Shown here one piece after another: positions 1 through 12,396 of a stretch of 64,000 bases of DNA. This DNA comes from Sphagnum compactum (taxonomy: Eukaryota > Bryophyta > Sphagnopsida > Sphagnales), in the NCBI GenBank assembly GCA_965153455.1, contig OZ234500.1, forward strand, positions 5,022,001 to 5,086,000, given 5' to 3'. The translations under genes were made by a program, and so were the position numbers. The notes beneath the pieces were generated by a model, which saw nothing but the letters and a program-made list of their open reading frames with translations, did no database searches and was not told the DNA's origin. Each line of letters begins with the position of its first letter. Within the stretch, counting starts at the first letter, position 1.

Positions 1-430
1 ATCTTTTGTTTAGATACATTTTTATAATCCTCAGATCGGACATAATACATGAATTAAAAATTTACAAATCTATAATGAGGCTTGATAAACAATGGACACC
101 AATTGAATGTAAAATTGTTGAAATACAAATAGGTAATAATCTTTCCGACACTATCACGAGAATCTAATTCCCAATTCAATTAACTATAGCATAAACTATA
201 CATTGTTCACAAGGGTTGAATTTTGATCATTTAACATTTGATCTCACCAATGTGACAAAACATGGTCTAACATATATTACATTATCGAAGGTTTGTTGAA
301 AAAAATAATTTGTATTTATTTTCTCTGTTCTTGAATAAAAATTTTCAAGTGGATCATCTTGTTCAAAAAGAAATGTTTTGATTAAGAACAAATGCACAAT
401 ATAAACTCGTTATTGTTTCTTTAAAGTCCT
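1..430 (+). pseudogene. Helitron PIF1-type helicase, C-terminal remnant (copy A)
   Basis: This is the tail of a Helitron RepHel helicase domain, cut by the window edge. In the frame starting at 195 the bases read TIHCSQG, then a Thr/His-rich stretch, then a TLSKV motif near 285. These match the late superfamily-1 helicase motifs of PIF1-like Helitron proteins (HxSQG and the ALSRV type). A stop codon directly precedes TIHCSQG and another follows the TLSKV motif, so the frame is dead. The same sequence lies at 44039-44460, where it is joined to the rest of the Helitron coding region. It is a transposon fossil with no expected product. Confidence 0.8.
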
Positions 431-454
431 ACTATTCATAATTTTTAATTGTAA

Positions 455-1697
455 CTTTATCAATTATTGATTATGATTATAGTAAATTCTAAGTAGATTA
501 TGTATGTCTTGGTGCATGTCTGGTGACCCTTGGTAGAGGTGGGCAAATACCATCATTGGTAGCTAGACAAATATTCACCAAGGTCCCAATGTCAATTGCC
601 ATCATCATACATGTCTGGGTGCAATTATGTAGACCCTTGTTCTAATGATATCCTTCTCCAAACTAAAACTCTTGAAGGTTTAGTTCAACATTTTCCATTA
701 TTTTTAAATATGGGCTATGTTTACAAACTTACCAAGAACCTTCTTTATTCATCGAAGGCTACTTTGCAAGCATGGCCATGAGACATTAACATGGAGACAC
801 ATGAGTAGGGTGCAAATATAATTCAATTTCCTCTGCATCTAATACAAGTACATGATTTTGTCGACTGACTACACTATACTTGTGGGTTTGGTAATTCCAT
901 CATGGGGTGTGGGTGACGTAACATTGAACACATAGATCTGACAATGCTTTTCTTGGCATCCTCTACCCCCATGATATTGTGAGGACTTGATCCTCTTCAT
1001 AGTTTACTTATTGGTTTTGAAGTTATGACATTATTTGATCTAATGATGTCTATGAATTATGAAATTCATGCTCCAATTGAGATGAGGGGATTCAATTACA
1101 AGATACCAAGGATTTATTTTAAGCCTTATAACCCTTGTTCAATGGAACATATTTGGTGAAGATGTGACACTACACCTGCTTTCTTTGTAAATGCACATGA
1201 CATTGATCTAACATCAATGTTCTGATGCATGTTGGCATCCTTGTGTGCCTCCATTACAACATCTTTTGGTGATTGTCTTAAGACTTGACTGGGCACACTA
1301 GTTGACATCTTGATAGACATTGACTTGAAACAATTTCACAGCAATTTGAATTCCCATACTTAGACTTTAAGGTGTGTTAAAGGCCTTGATGTCAGAATTA
1401 ACACTTTGATTATTTTGCTACTTAGCCATTGAGTTGTACTATATTGATTATTGGAACATTGTTTTGTTCATGCATCAACTAAAATTATAATGGTTCAAGA
1501 AGAGGTATCATGGTGGATTAAACGATCTCCATTGTTCAAGTGGTTGGTGCTGCTTATGGCAAAGCATATCTTGCAATGAGTTTCCAAAACATCAAATCAA
1601 AAATTAGTTGTCTTGTTCAATGAATACCCCCAAAGTTACAAAATTGGTGGACAATAGTAAATTTTCAAATTGACAATGAAATTGAGTGCAACCAAGT
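455..1697. repeat. Decayed copy of the P-end and S block
   Basis: Recognisably the same sequence as 56550-57730 and 26902-27840, but diverged by perhaps a fifth, with many changes of C to T and G to A. Landmarks shared by all copies include the phrase around 520-545 (GTGACCCTTGGTAGAGGTGG) and the stretch at 1220-1290. It follows the Helitron helicase tail directly. Copy B carries the same decayed block but has lost 1128-1606. No reading frame is conserved between copies. Confidence 0.75.
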
Positions 1698-4600
1698 GGA
1701 TCAATTATAATGGAAGGGTCAAAACCTGTAACTAGGAGCCAAAGGCATTACTTTGGAAAAGAACTACACATTTTTTTTCCCCAAAAACACTTTTAAATGT
1801 AAAAGAAATTTTGAATGAATTTTTTGTAACATGTTCTTAAAAATATTTAAATGTTTCCCAATGCATCACTTTTTTGTGTAAGTCATTATTGAATAAATAT
1901 GAATTTTTTAAAGTGTGCAAATTCCTTATAGATTCAATGTTTCATTTTGAAAAATGATCAAAAATTTAAGTCATCACCAAAAATTAAAATTTCACATTCT
2001 TTAGTTTTATTATACATTAATTATAACTTTTCTTCATATATAATGTATATTATGACCCATTTATATATGGTAAAGGACTCTTGAAACTCTGAAATTCTAA
2101 AGTAGTTTTGAAACATTCTTTGAATTTTTAAAGTTTTAGAATTCCACATCTTTAAAAGTATGAGTGTATTTTAAGTGTGATTAATATGATTTTATCATCC
2201 ATATTCTTTTCAATGAAAGTTCTTTTATTATATGAGTCCTTTTGATAGTCCTTTGCAAAATTGACTCCATTTGATGAAGTAGGTGCACATTTTCAAATGT
2301 CCTAAATTAAAACCAAAATTTAAAATTGAATTAAATGACTTTTTACTTTAAGTTTCTTGACATTCATACAAGGAAAAAAGGACTAACTTGCCATGATTAC
2401 TATGGTTTCAAATGGTAATAAAAAATTAAACGTTTGATTTTGAGTAATTATGTTTAACATCCGATGCCCTTTTTGGCTCTTAGTTATGTGTTTTGACCTG
2501 AAAGTTCTTTTTGTAATCGTGATATTTTATTTGTTCATCTTACAAAAATAAAAGCAACCCCACATGGCCTCATCCCACTAGAACCACAAACCCATAATTA
2601 GTGGTGAAATAGGATGCTAGACTTTTACAATTATTTAAACTTACCAATGAAGTCATGTATGATACTAAAACAAAAACACATCAACTAAGGAAAAAAGTTA
2701 GTATGAAAAATATTCAAACCCAAAGTTGGTCAAGGTCAAGTTTGATTATAGTTGGTTCCAACTTAATACAAAAATCTCAATAAATTATCTTTCCTTTGGT
2801 CTCCATGGCCACAGATGAATTTGTAATGCTTGTAATTATAAAAATATTTTTACAATACCATAACACCACCCAATTTGAGCATACTTTCTTTATATTCCTT
2901 GCAAAAAAAAAAATGTGTTTTATCAACTTGTTTTAATTCATTATGTGATGAAACAATTGGGCGCAAGTACGTAGATAAGAGGCGATGGGATTACTTTACA
3001 AAAGGACTATGAATCCTTTTTAGTCCTTTTTTCACTTTTTCACATTAAAGAATTTTTGAATGAAATTTTTTGCAACTTTTTATTAAAAATAAATATAGTT
3101 GCCCCAACAAATCACATGTTTTGTGTTAATCATTGTTTAATAAATATGAATTTTTCAAAGTGTGTAAATTTTTGCCAGATTTTGCATTTCATCTTGAAAA
3201 TTTATCATAATTTTACGAAAATATGCTAACTATTTTACCTTTTTGTTTTTTATATCATAAACTACAACTTTTTTTTGTACATCATGTGCATTACATCCCA
3301 TTTACATGTGGTAAAAGACTCTTGAAAATTTTTAATTGTGAAAATACTTTGAATTTAAAAACAATTTAATTCCATATCTTTTAAATTGTGAGTGCTTTTT
3401 GAACTTGGGTAGTAGGTTGCTATCATTTAAATTCTTTTACCATCAAAATTATGTTATTACAATAGTCCTTTACCTAATCCTTTGTAAAATTAACCATATC
3501 TAATGCAACACTTGTTCAAGTTCAAACATCTTTTTAAAAAACCAAAACCCAAAATTTAATTTGATGAAATTTTTAATTTGAATTCTTTAATTTTCATATT
3601 AATCATTTAGCACAACTTGGATTGATTAACATAATTTAAAAATGTCAAGAAAAAAACATATATCAAAATGTTCATAGTTTTCATTGCTATTCGACATGGT
3701 TCTTGGCTCTATTTCCATACTTGCACCCAATTGATCATGCCATAGATCCAAAATAGGCTTTTATCAAACAACAATGTTGAATGTAATCAAGCACGAATAT
3801 GAACCACAACAAGTGTAACCCATGTTTGGTTTTTCCTGTTTAATGTACATGAAAATGTTTTAAATGTGTTATGGGAACAACGTGGTACATGAATTTTGGC
3901 CTTTTCATTCAACCTATTGGTCTCATGATGAAAGCTTCAATTTTCAAAAAGGTCTAAAAGCAAACCCTTCACTTACATAGAGAATTGAAGCGGAGTTTTC
4001 TTTTTTATTTCTGTTTGATTATATATATACTAAATATTTTTTGCCTTGAACCAATGGAACATGAGAGCTCTCAATTAAAAGGTCTGTAGATTCAAAGAAA
4101 AAATAAATTCTTTTCATGTTTTTTGATTGATGGTATAATAATCTTAAGCACTTCACCATGGCAAGCTTGTAGATGCTTTTACTTTTCAATTTGGCCTTGT
4201 ATTTCAAAATTTGTAGTGGTTGGATTATGTTTTTGGAACCTTTGTAATTTTTTTCTTGTTCAATTGTAAGGGTGATTTGAAGGGGTTTTTAGAATTTTTT
4301 GTGAGGATCTATTGTGCTTTCTCAAGGTGATATCAAATTTGGTTTCATTTTTTCAAATCGAAAGTTTGCTCCAATAGGTTACAAAGTTCTTATGATTCTT
4401 GATTCTTAAAATTCAAAACATAAAAACCATATCAACCTAGTTTTTGTTTATTTACAAGAGCAATTATAGGGCCTTTTGGATTTTTTTGAAGTGGATCTAG
4501 ATTACTTTTTCACGGTTGTTTTAAATTTGGTTTCCATTTTCAAATCAAAGGTTCGCTTTAAAAGCTTGTGTAATTTTTGTCTTTTGAAATTCAACACATA

Positions 4601-7600
4601 AAAAACCTTAGAATGTTTGTTTTATTCTATTTTGAAATGTTTTGTAAAGAAGAAAGATGTAAAAAAAAGAAAAAATACACTAAAAAGATTGAAAACAAGA
4701 TGTTTATGAAAATTATTAGGCCTTGTTGATTACTCAACATGAGATCTTATGTGGGTTGTAAGATCCTACACAAGGTTACACTTAATGAAGAAAAAAACAA
4801 AGGAAAAATGTTTTAATCTAATTTTTTTCATTGATGTAATGAGTATAAATTATTCAAAAATGCTTCTAACTTGCATTAAAATAATGTTTTCCTAATTTTT
4901 CATTTAGTAAATGATTTGAAATGCCTTCACAATTACAATCATGCGTAATAGTTATAATCCACATTTTTACATAATATCATAATTTGACATTTTTTCTAGT
5001 GAATATGTTTTGGTCATTGTAGTAAAAACCATGGATTTATAATCCATCACCTTCTATAACCAATCCCAATCTATTGGGTCATCCTAATACAAAAACCCAT
5101 TACTTTTTAAGTAGGCATTTTAATGGATAGGGTTGGCTTTTATTAACGTATTTACACCCTAAGAAATATTTTTTAGTGTCCTATGACACCAAAAGTGAAC
5201 TATGCAATTCCAAGGTATAGAATGATAAATAACATGCTTAAAAAATAATAACTAGCTATGAGACAAGTGTACACCCCTTCTAGACCACATTGCAATAGTC
5301 ATTTATTGCATAGAAAAGTTTTCCACTTTCTTTTAAAGATAATTAAAAATGTGATGACCATCAAAATAATACTTTTTAACATCCCATTCTTTCCACTAGA
5401 CTAACAAACATTAGTGAAAAAACTAATCTTTCAATATGAAAATCTAGTGAAAAATAAAAATGATTTTTGTGAACATTTAAAATATCTGCATGTTGTGATT
5501 GTGTGCTTGCTTTTTCAATAAATGAATCATTTACACCAAAAAGGTATTGACATTTGTATTTGATTCCATTTAATATGACTTCCATTATACAAAAATATAT
5601 TTAACTTTGGAGCCACACCATTAAAATGGAGTTTTTAATGTAAGTGATGTATTGATTGGATGTGTTGTTTGGGTTTCTTTATTCAATGACCACATATCAT
5701 AAAAACCTTCAACAAACAAGGTATATCATATGGGTGTTTGTTTGTAATTGAATAATGGTATAATTCGTCCTAAACTCTGGGGTAATACAATTTTATAGGT
5801 AAAACATATTTTTTTTTCATAAATCTTAAGTGAGTTTTTAAACATTTTTGACCATATCTAAAGTAATTTAACTTTTATATGTATTATTTCCATAATGTAT
5901 CATATTTACGATTGACATTTGATAGTTCTTTGCCGAAATATTCATGTATTTCAATGACAATCCCAAATTCAAGAAGCGCAAAAGCAAAAGCGAAGCTTGT
6001 TGAATAACGTGCTTTCCACACACGCTGCAGCAGCCTATTTTAAAATTTTGATAGTTGAGGAAAAATCACACAAATTGCACTTTATAGTTAGTATTTGTAA
6101 CAATATCATAGTGGTTGGAACAATTGACAACCTACCACAAGTTGGGACCATTTGTGATTTTCAAGAACTTTAGAATTAATAAAAGTTCCTCTTTTGTTTG
6201 GATTGACCTTTTGTGAATTATTTTGTGTCAAACATGAGTTGCAATTATGATACACACACACATATTGTTAGTCAATCAATTTAACACATCATTTTTTTGA
6301 CATATGTTAAAAAAATTGTTTCATTAGTTGTTTGTCCAAACAATTTTGGAAACCATCTTAATTGTTCTATAAAAATATATCTATTGAGAGATTGCAATGA
6401 ACTTGTTTACATAAAAAGGTCATGAAGAGTTGCATGTAGGTGTTAATATTCCAATATGCATGCCATTGTTGTTAATGCATGACCTTTGAACAAACCTTTT
6501 TAATTATCCAACACTTAAGGTTTTGGAGTTCTAAATTTTAGGATGGGCTTTTGCATTTGTGGTTTGGCCATCACCATTGTGAATTCATTGTGTTCTTTAT
6601 GTGAGCAGGACAAAAGCAACCCCCTCTTGTGTCTTGTAGAGGTTTTATGTTTTCTTAATTATTATTTGTGTGTGTTGTGGATTGTGGTTGACATTTTTCA
6701 TTATGTCTTTGCTCCCGCTCCTCATCTTCTCATGTGCAAGGAGTAGCTAGAGAGCTTCATGGTCATGGTCACAAGTTGCAAGGTAATTGTTTTCTTCTTT
6801 TCATTAAGTGAATTTGCATTGATTGAAAAAAAAACAAAGGAAGAAGGGGGTCATTAGATATAACAAATCATACGAGGTCCGTGGTTTCTGAATCATCACA
6901 CTAGTGTTGAACAGTTGGAGTTTCTATCTACATACCTTTTGGAACTTGTTACTATTATTCATGGTATTTTGGGAAGGAGTGATGAAGGTAGTTAGCTATG
7001 CATCAAGCCAAGGAACACCCTAAAGTAGCACCAAGTGTGATTTTTTCTTTTTTTGAACACAAAACTGTTTACAAGAAACAAGATGAGGCTCATGTAATGT
7101 TTTTTTGGGGGACTTGGTGTTGTTCGTGGCCAAGGGCTTTTCCCTTTCAGCATTCATGAGAATGTATGGATGCGTATGTTGGTTTTGAGGCTTGATTGGG
7201 CAAATTTGTTTTCCCTTTTCAAAGGACATTGTTAAAAAAATCCTTGTAGCCATGGTTGCTCATAATTAGATTTGCATTTGTAACCTCATCTTGATGCCAC
7301 ATTTACAAGCACAATTACATTTGATTTATGGATTAGTAAGGGGTAGTAAGATATCTTTGTTTTCGTCATGAACTTTCTATCTGTAGACTGGAAGGTTCAT
7401 CATGTTACAATAGGTTCTTTTAAAGCCAATGATACTATTGGGGATGGGTTGGTAAGGCAATTGAAGGTCATATTTGAAATGTTTGGTTTCATTTCCAAAA
7501 TCTTGTGGTATGTGAAAATGAAGGTACCAATTTGGGGAGCTTGACCATGGCCCTAAAGTTGGTAATTAAGGCATTAAGTTTGTAGACTCCATTTGATGGT

Positions 7601-8940
7601 GCATATTTTGAACATGTTATGAGTAAGGCAACTCAATATGCAACCAATGATGACAATATTTTCAAGGACCTTGACCTAATTAATATGAAATCTACCCAAG
7701 CATCCCTCCAAGCTTCCATGACATTGTCAAAAAAACCAAGTATATTGGCAATTGTGATTTTTGCAATGCAAACATTTATAGGTTGCGAAATGTATAATAA
7801 AATTGATCCTTCATTTTCATTGTGCATTATAAAATAGGGGGCAAAAAAATGGAGGTGAACATTTGATGATTCTAGTTTGTTTGAATGCAAATTGACAATT
7901 TTGATTAAGACATGCTTTGCATCCAAGGTTTTCATGTTTGAGTAGTGCCTAGCCTATCAAGTTGTAATTTTAAATTGATTATAGTTGTTAGAGAAATGCA
8001 TCAACTAACTAAATTCCTTCAACACATGTTTAGGCCATTGCTGAGGTAGTTGTGATATACTTTCTCTTGTTGTAACTACATGTGTAGTTGACCAATTTCA
8101 TGGGTATTGGCTATTGTATGATGGTCTTGCCTCAACAATCAAGTTGTATGTGCAACTTTCTAAGAATAGATTGGAGTTGTGGGCAAAGGTCGATGTTGCC
8201 AAGGACATGGATATGTGCACCAAGATGAAACAACTTGGTGTCAAGATGCAAAAGCAAATAGTTATTGTTTTGAGACTCTTTCATGATTTTATCACAAATT
8301 TCATGTTTTAAAAAAAGAACACATTTAAAAAATGAAATTTTCATTAAAAATCATGACTATCACCTACAATGTGAAAATGTGCTGGAGAGAGTCTTCTTGT
8401 ATATTTTGAATATCACCAAATTTGGTTACATATATTTATGGATGATTCCCATGACATTACAAAATTGAAAAAAATATATATATATGGGTTCAAAAAATGA
8501 TTCACTCTTGACAATAAATTATTCATAATAACTTTTGTAAAACACACAAGAAGTTACGACGATGGTTGTTTGTGATTACATTGTGAAATTTGCAATTTGT
8601 CACATGTCCTTAGAATTTTGAAAATAATGTTGCAAATTTGTAGCATTCCTATATCTCAATGTTAATTTTTTTTTGAAAATTTGTAAGATTCACAAATAAA
8701 ATGTTAAGCTAACATCAATTATGATTTGACTACTTATGTGACAATTGGTGTTATAAGAATGTAAAAAAAATGTTAGAAGCATGGTAACTTAACACCAAAT
8801 ATTAAAAAAAATTAGATTTCTAATTAAAATGGTCATATTAGCTAACAACCCATGAAAGGCTCTTCAACAAAATGTTAACATTTTGTATTAAAAACTTCAA
8901 TGTAACTCCATAATCAAATTTTGGAAATACCATTCAAGTG
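1698..8940. other. AT-rich intergenic block, no gene found
   Basis: About 7 kb at low GC with no open frame above about 100 codons and no recognisable motif. It is repeated at 45258-52436, and its 2750-4850 part again at 61831-64000. The longest frame (minus strand, 7633-7935, 100 codons) is also open in copy B at 51178-51480, but a plus-strand frame over the same bases is preserved equally well, so this reflects general low divergence and not coding. I see no LTRs, tRNA or terminal inverted repeats. Confidence 0.7.
5973..6035. other. 63-bp insertion specific to copy A
   Basis: Copy A has 63 bp of higher-GC sequence between AATTCAA and TATTTTAAAA. Copy B (near 49575) joins these two directly. 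The insert has no target duplication and no obvious hairpin. It could be filler DNA from break repair. The alternative, loss from copy B, cannot be excluded. Confidence 0.6.
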
Positions 8941-8945
8941 AATTG

Positions 8946-8978
8946 AGTGAGAGAGTGAGAGAGAGAGAGAGAGAGAGA
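8946..8978. repeat. (GA)n microsatellite
   Basis: A near-pure GA dinucleotide run interrupted by two T bases. Copy B has a purer run at 52437-52471. Both sit just upstream of the higher-GC gene-like segment. Confidence 0.95.
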
Positions 8979-8980
8979 TT

Positions 8981-9345
8981 TTTGTGATGAAAATTGAATT
9001 GAAATGCGATTCCTGCAAGACTTGCTCATTATTGAAGACATGGAATGTCGAGGACTGGATATTAGATATCTTTGGTTGGATCCTTGACGATGAGCTTCAT
9101 CGTCATGGAGATTGCTGCTTGCATTTGATAATAATTATAGACCTCCCGATGCATGATTTGTAGTGAAGAGTTTGTTCTCTCCAATGACTGTATTCTTGTT
9201 CGCGTAACTCCCAGATCCAAGACGCTTGCAATGTACCTATGTGTTTCAAGATTAAAGATGTACTCTCCCTGCATCCTTTTCGCATTCCAAGAAAATCTGC
9301 GAACCTGCAACCCTAACGTCTGGATGCTGGAGGATTTGTAAGGTC
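8981..9345 (+). other. Conserved gene-like segment, unidentified
   Basis: GC rises here relative to the preceding 7 kb. In copy B the matching segment holds an open frame of 118 codons (52478-52834). In copy A a small change near 9150 breaks it into shorter frames. A minus-strand frame (9062-9310, 82 codons) is open only in copy A. I recognise no domain. It may be 5' flank or a leading exon of gene G, which starts about 370 bp downstream, or an independent gene fragment. Confidence 0.3.
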
Positions 9346-9525
9346 CTTCTTCTTCACCTAGTACGCTACTGATTCAGAGCAAGATAAGAGAGAAAATAAT
9401 TTATATCAGTTCAGTTTTGCAGCTTCGAAGAAAAAGAAAGAAAAAAAACGATTTCACGTTTTCTTTATCGTGCAGGAAAGGAGGAGCACGAGTAGCCCAA
9501 TTCTCTGCCACGTGAGAAGTTGAAG

Positions 9526-9636
9526 ATGTGTTCTCAGTTGCTCGTCTCGATGGACACAATGTCGTCGTCGTCGTCGTCGTCGTCGTTCTTGTTCTCTAGA
9601 AAGCAGCACTTGGTGTTGTGCGTGGTGGAGCAGTAG
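9526..9636 (+). other. Short upstream ORF with (GTC)n serine tract
   Basis: A 36-codon frame with an ATG at 9526 and TAG at 9634-9636. It contains a GTC trinucleotide run (9561-9585) that gives a polyserine tract. The same frame and length are kept in copy B at 53019-53129. It lies about 75 bp before the putative ATG of gene G, so it could be an upstream ORF in a leader. The trinucleotide run alone could explain the open frame. Confidence 0.25.
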
Positions 9637-9709
9637 ATTGCTAAGTGTTGAGAAAGAAAGAGAAAGGGGTTTGCCGGCCTTCTTCACTCGTGAGTCGTGA
9701 GCTCTGCAT

Positions 9710-12396
9710 ATGGCGTTTGCGCCGTTCAACAGGAAGATGGTGAGGACGGCAGCATCATCAGAGCCAGCAGCTCAAGCGAAAAGCCTTCCGTTCATGAGCT
9801 TGGTTGATGCTTCTTCCATGCAAACACGAGGACGAGGAACCAGAGCAAATGATGCGTGAGCTTTCCATCGGGGATCAAGTGCAAACGGAGAATTTCAACC
9901 AAAACAACGTACAACAAGTGTTGGTACATAACATTGCTCTTCGTCGCAATTTTGATGATGTGCGTGTCATCCTTCTTGCTGCATTTCCCTAAGCTTCAAC
10001 CTACTTTGCATTTCCAGCTGAGCTTCAAACCTTCTTGCATTTCTTGAGGTTCAACATGGCCAAGAGTAATTTTGTTCATCACAGAAATGCCATTGGCTAC
10101 TATGCTTGTTCTTGTTCTTCAAGATGCACAAGCGTTGGATTTGATTGCCCTTGGAAGAATTTCCCTGTCTGCACCAAGTCTATGACAATTTCTTCTCCAG
10201 GAAGAGATTCTGAAAGATTTTTTGTTTGTGTCTGTCTGGAGTGTGGCAGTTGAAGCATCTGCATTTACAGCTCACGGAGTTGAATGCAACTTCAGGATGC
10301 CTTCTTGTGGCTCCAAGAAGAGAAGGTACTAGGCGGCAATACCCTAGGCAATACCAAAACCCATTTGCACCTCATTTGTTTACAAACATCTCCCCAACAT
10401 TATATATCTTTTGTTTGATTTCTTTTCTCTTCGGAGGTGGGACTGTTCTGTTCTTTTCCTGATTTCAAGCTTCTTGATACCCTTTTTGTTGTATTTCTCT
10501 TTCTTCCAAGTGCAATTGTTGTGTTGCTTTTCTGATTTCAAGCTTCTTCTTGTAGAAGAATCTATTGGGGGATTATACGGTGAGCATACAAGTCCATGCT
10601 CATGATCCTCCCAGCTCCGTCTTTCATTGGAAATCAATGTATATTTTCTTCCTTCCTATAGCCCTTTGAAGGCAATCAAATGTCCTACTTTGTGGTGTGA
10701 TATTATTTCCATGTGATGCTGAGCTTGAAGCTTTGAAATTTATGTAATTACAGTTATACATTGCCATAGAATGTGCACCCTAACATTGCTTTGTATTTAC
10801 AAGGTTGGTCACAAAAACAGCTGTTGATTCTGTCATCTTATGGGCTATGGATTTGGTCATGACCTAGGAAGCATTTGTGAAAGCAGCCATTCAGGCTGGT
10901 GAATTAAAACAAGACATGGTGCAGCTGCTTGCAAGCATGGAAGAACTTGTAATTTTGTTTTCATCCTCCCTCAATCACTAGTACTTCAATCTCTTCATCT
11001 CTCGCTATTGGTGTAGTCTTGTCATTACCACACATGATTTTTCCTTGGAATGACCTCAAGTTCCTTTGCCTGATGTTCTGACACAAAACAAATCTTTGAG
11101 CTTGATATCCTAGGTCTTGAAAATTGAGATGCAGCTTCTGTTCACAGTCTTGGAAGAGTATTAATAATGTCTTTTTCTATAAAAGATTCTGTCGTGTCTT
11201 TTATAGAAAAAGACAATATTAATAATTCGGATCTGTATTAATACTGGCTTTTTCCCAATCTATTGTGTCATCCTAATAATCCTACAGAAAGAGTATTTGG
11301 ATCTGATGACAGAGGTTGAGGGCCTCCACACACAGCTAAATGATGCACTGAACAGGAACCATGAAACTTTCACCAACTTGGCTTTGTCCAGGTAACATCT
11401 ACGGGCATAGTGAAAATCATGTTTGAATATTCTATCATCTCTAGTCTTCTTCAAAATAGCAGAGCATTTTCAACCTCTAGAATATTAGATGCATGGACCC
11501 ATCCAGTAATAAACTAGAAGACCCATAAAAATTGCTGATGATTTCTAACAATGTCAAACTATTCCAGACCTTGAGCGCATCTGCAATAACCTGAAGGGAA
11601 TTGCCAACAGCGATGCAAAATGAGTATGAGAAGCAGCTGGAGCAATTGAAAAATACAGTTCACAAGCTTAGAAGTCAACAGGAGAAAGACCGCATTGATG
11701 AGGGAAAGCGCCTGGAGGATGCCAAGGTTATCACATCTATCTCGTCATAAACCTTGCCATATTGTTTTCACTGCAATATCTTCAAGAGTTCTAGAGGAGT
11801 CTCATTTTATAGCTACTTGGAATTGTCATGGTTCATGTCCTCAGGCTGCATCCCAGAGACAGAGTGATCATATGGAAACTGCTCTCCACCTACTTTTGGA
11901 GTCTGGATCCATTGGCACAATTGGTGTACAAAGTTTCTATTAGAAGCAAAAAATGCTCAATTGCTGCAAAATCCACTTGCCATTCACCCATGATTTGCAA
12001 TGTTTGACTTTACTTTGTGAGGGGCAGGGAACCAGAGGATGTGGGAAGCTGAAAAAGGAGAACTCAAGTCCAAAGAATGGATTGCTGCTGATGAGCATAG
12101 GAAGAAGCTATCACACAAGAACCATTATTTGCAAAGAGTTGTGTGGGTGTACCCTGATCTTCACATCCCTTTTTTTCAATTCCAGTCGATGTAACTGTCA
12201 ACAAAGCCAAATCGTGGTGAATAAAACTTGTGAGAATGCGTGTCCAACTCACCCTTTATCAGAGTGGAAGATGATGACATTGAAAGAAGTGGCCTTGTAC
12301 AACTAAAAGCCTTTTCTGTGAACAATTACAGAAACTGAAGGAAAGGAACAAACTGTTCGCAACAATGACACATAAGCAGCTGTTGGTTCAACTTGG
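9710..12396 (+). pseudogene. Gene G: broken multi-exon gene, coiled-coil-like product
   Basis: Exon-like pieces with consensus splice sites run in order: ATG at 9710 (MAFAPFNRKM...), 10804-10948, about 11114-11157, 11288-11391 (cag/exon/gtaac), 11568-11726, 11845 on, about 12029-12135, and from 12321 on. The translations are rich in Glu, Lys, Gln and Leu in heptad-like spacing (NEYEKQLEQLKNTVHKL; KLKERNKLFATM), so a coiled-coil protein is likely. I do not recognise the family. It is disabled. There is an extra A near 9820 in this copy, an in-frame TAG at 10865-10867, a frameshift near 11620 (DAK to NEYEK), and the 3' end runs into the GGGCGAAACTC array at about 12397. Copy B retains only the part up to 11749. 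The 3' part recurs inverted at 24735-25307. Confidence 0.6.
11160..11223. repeat. 27-bp stem hairpin in an intron of gene G
   Basis: Arms 11160-11186 and 11197-11223 are inverted repeats matching at 26 of 27 bases around a 10-base loop. The arms contain GTCTTTTTCTATAAAAGA. The same hairpin is at 54659-54722. It could be a very short MITE-like insertion. No target duplication is clear. Confidence 0.85.

Larger units (their letters stand above)
1..11749. repeat. Segmental duplication, copy A
   Basis: Aligns collinearly with 44039-55248 in the same orientation, at a few percent divergence by eye, over the Helitron tail, the AT-rich block and the 5' half of gene G. The offset changes from about 44.04 kb to 43.5 kb because copy B lacks bases 1128-1606. 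Other differences are small indels (63 bp at 5973, about 50 bp near 8170). Homology stops at 11749/55248 inside an intron of gene G. The left end lies outside the window. Confidence 0.95.
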
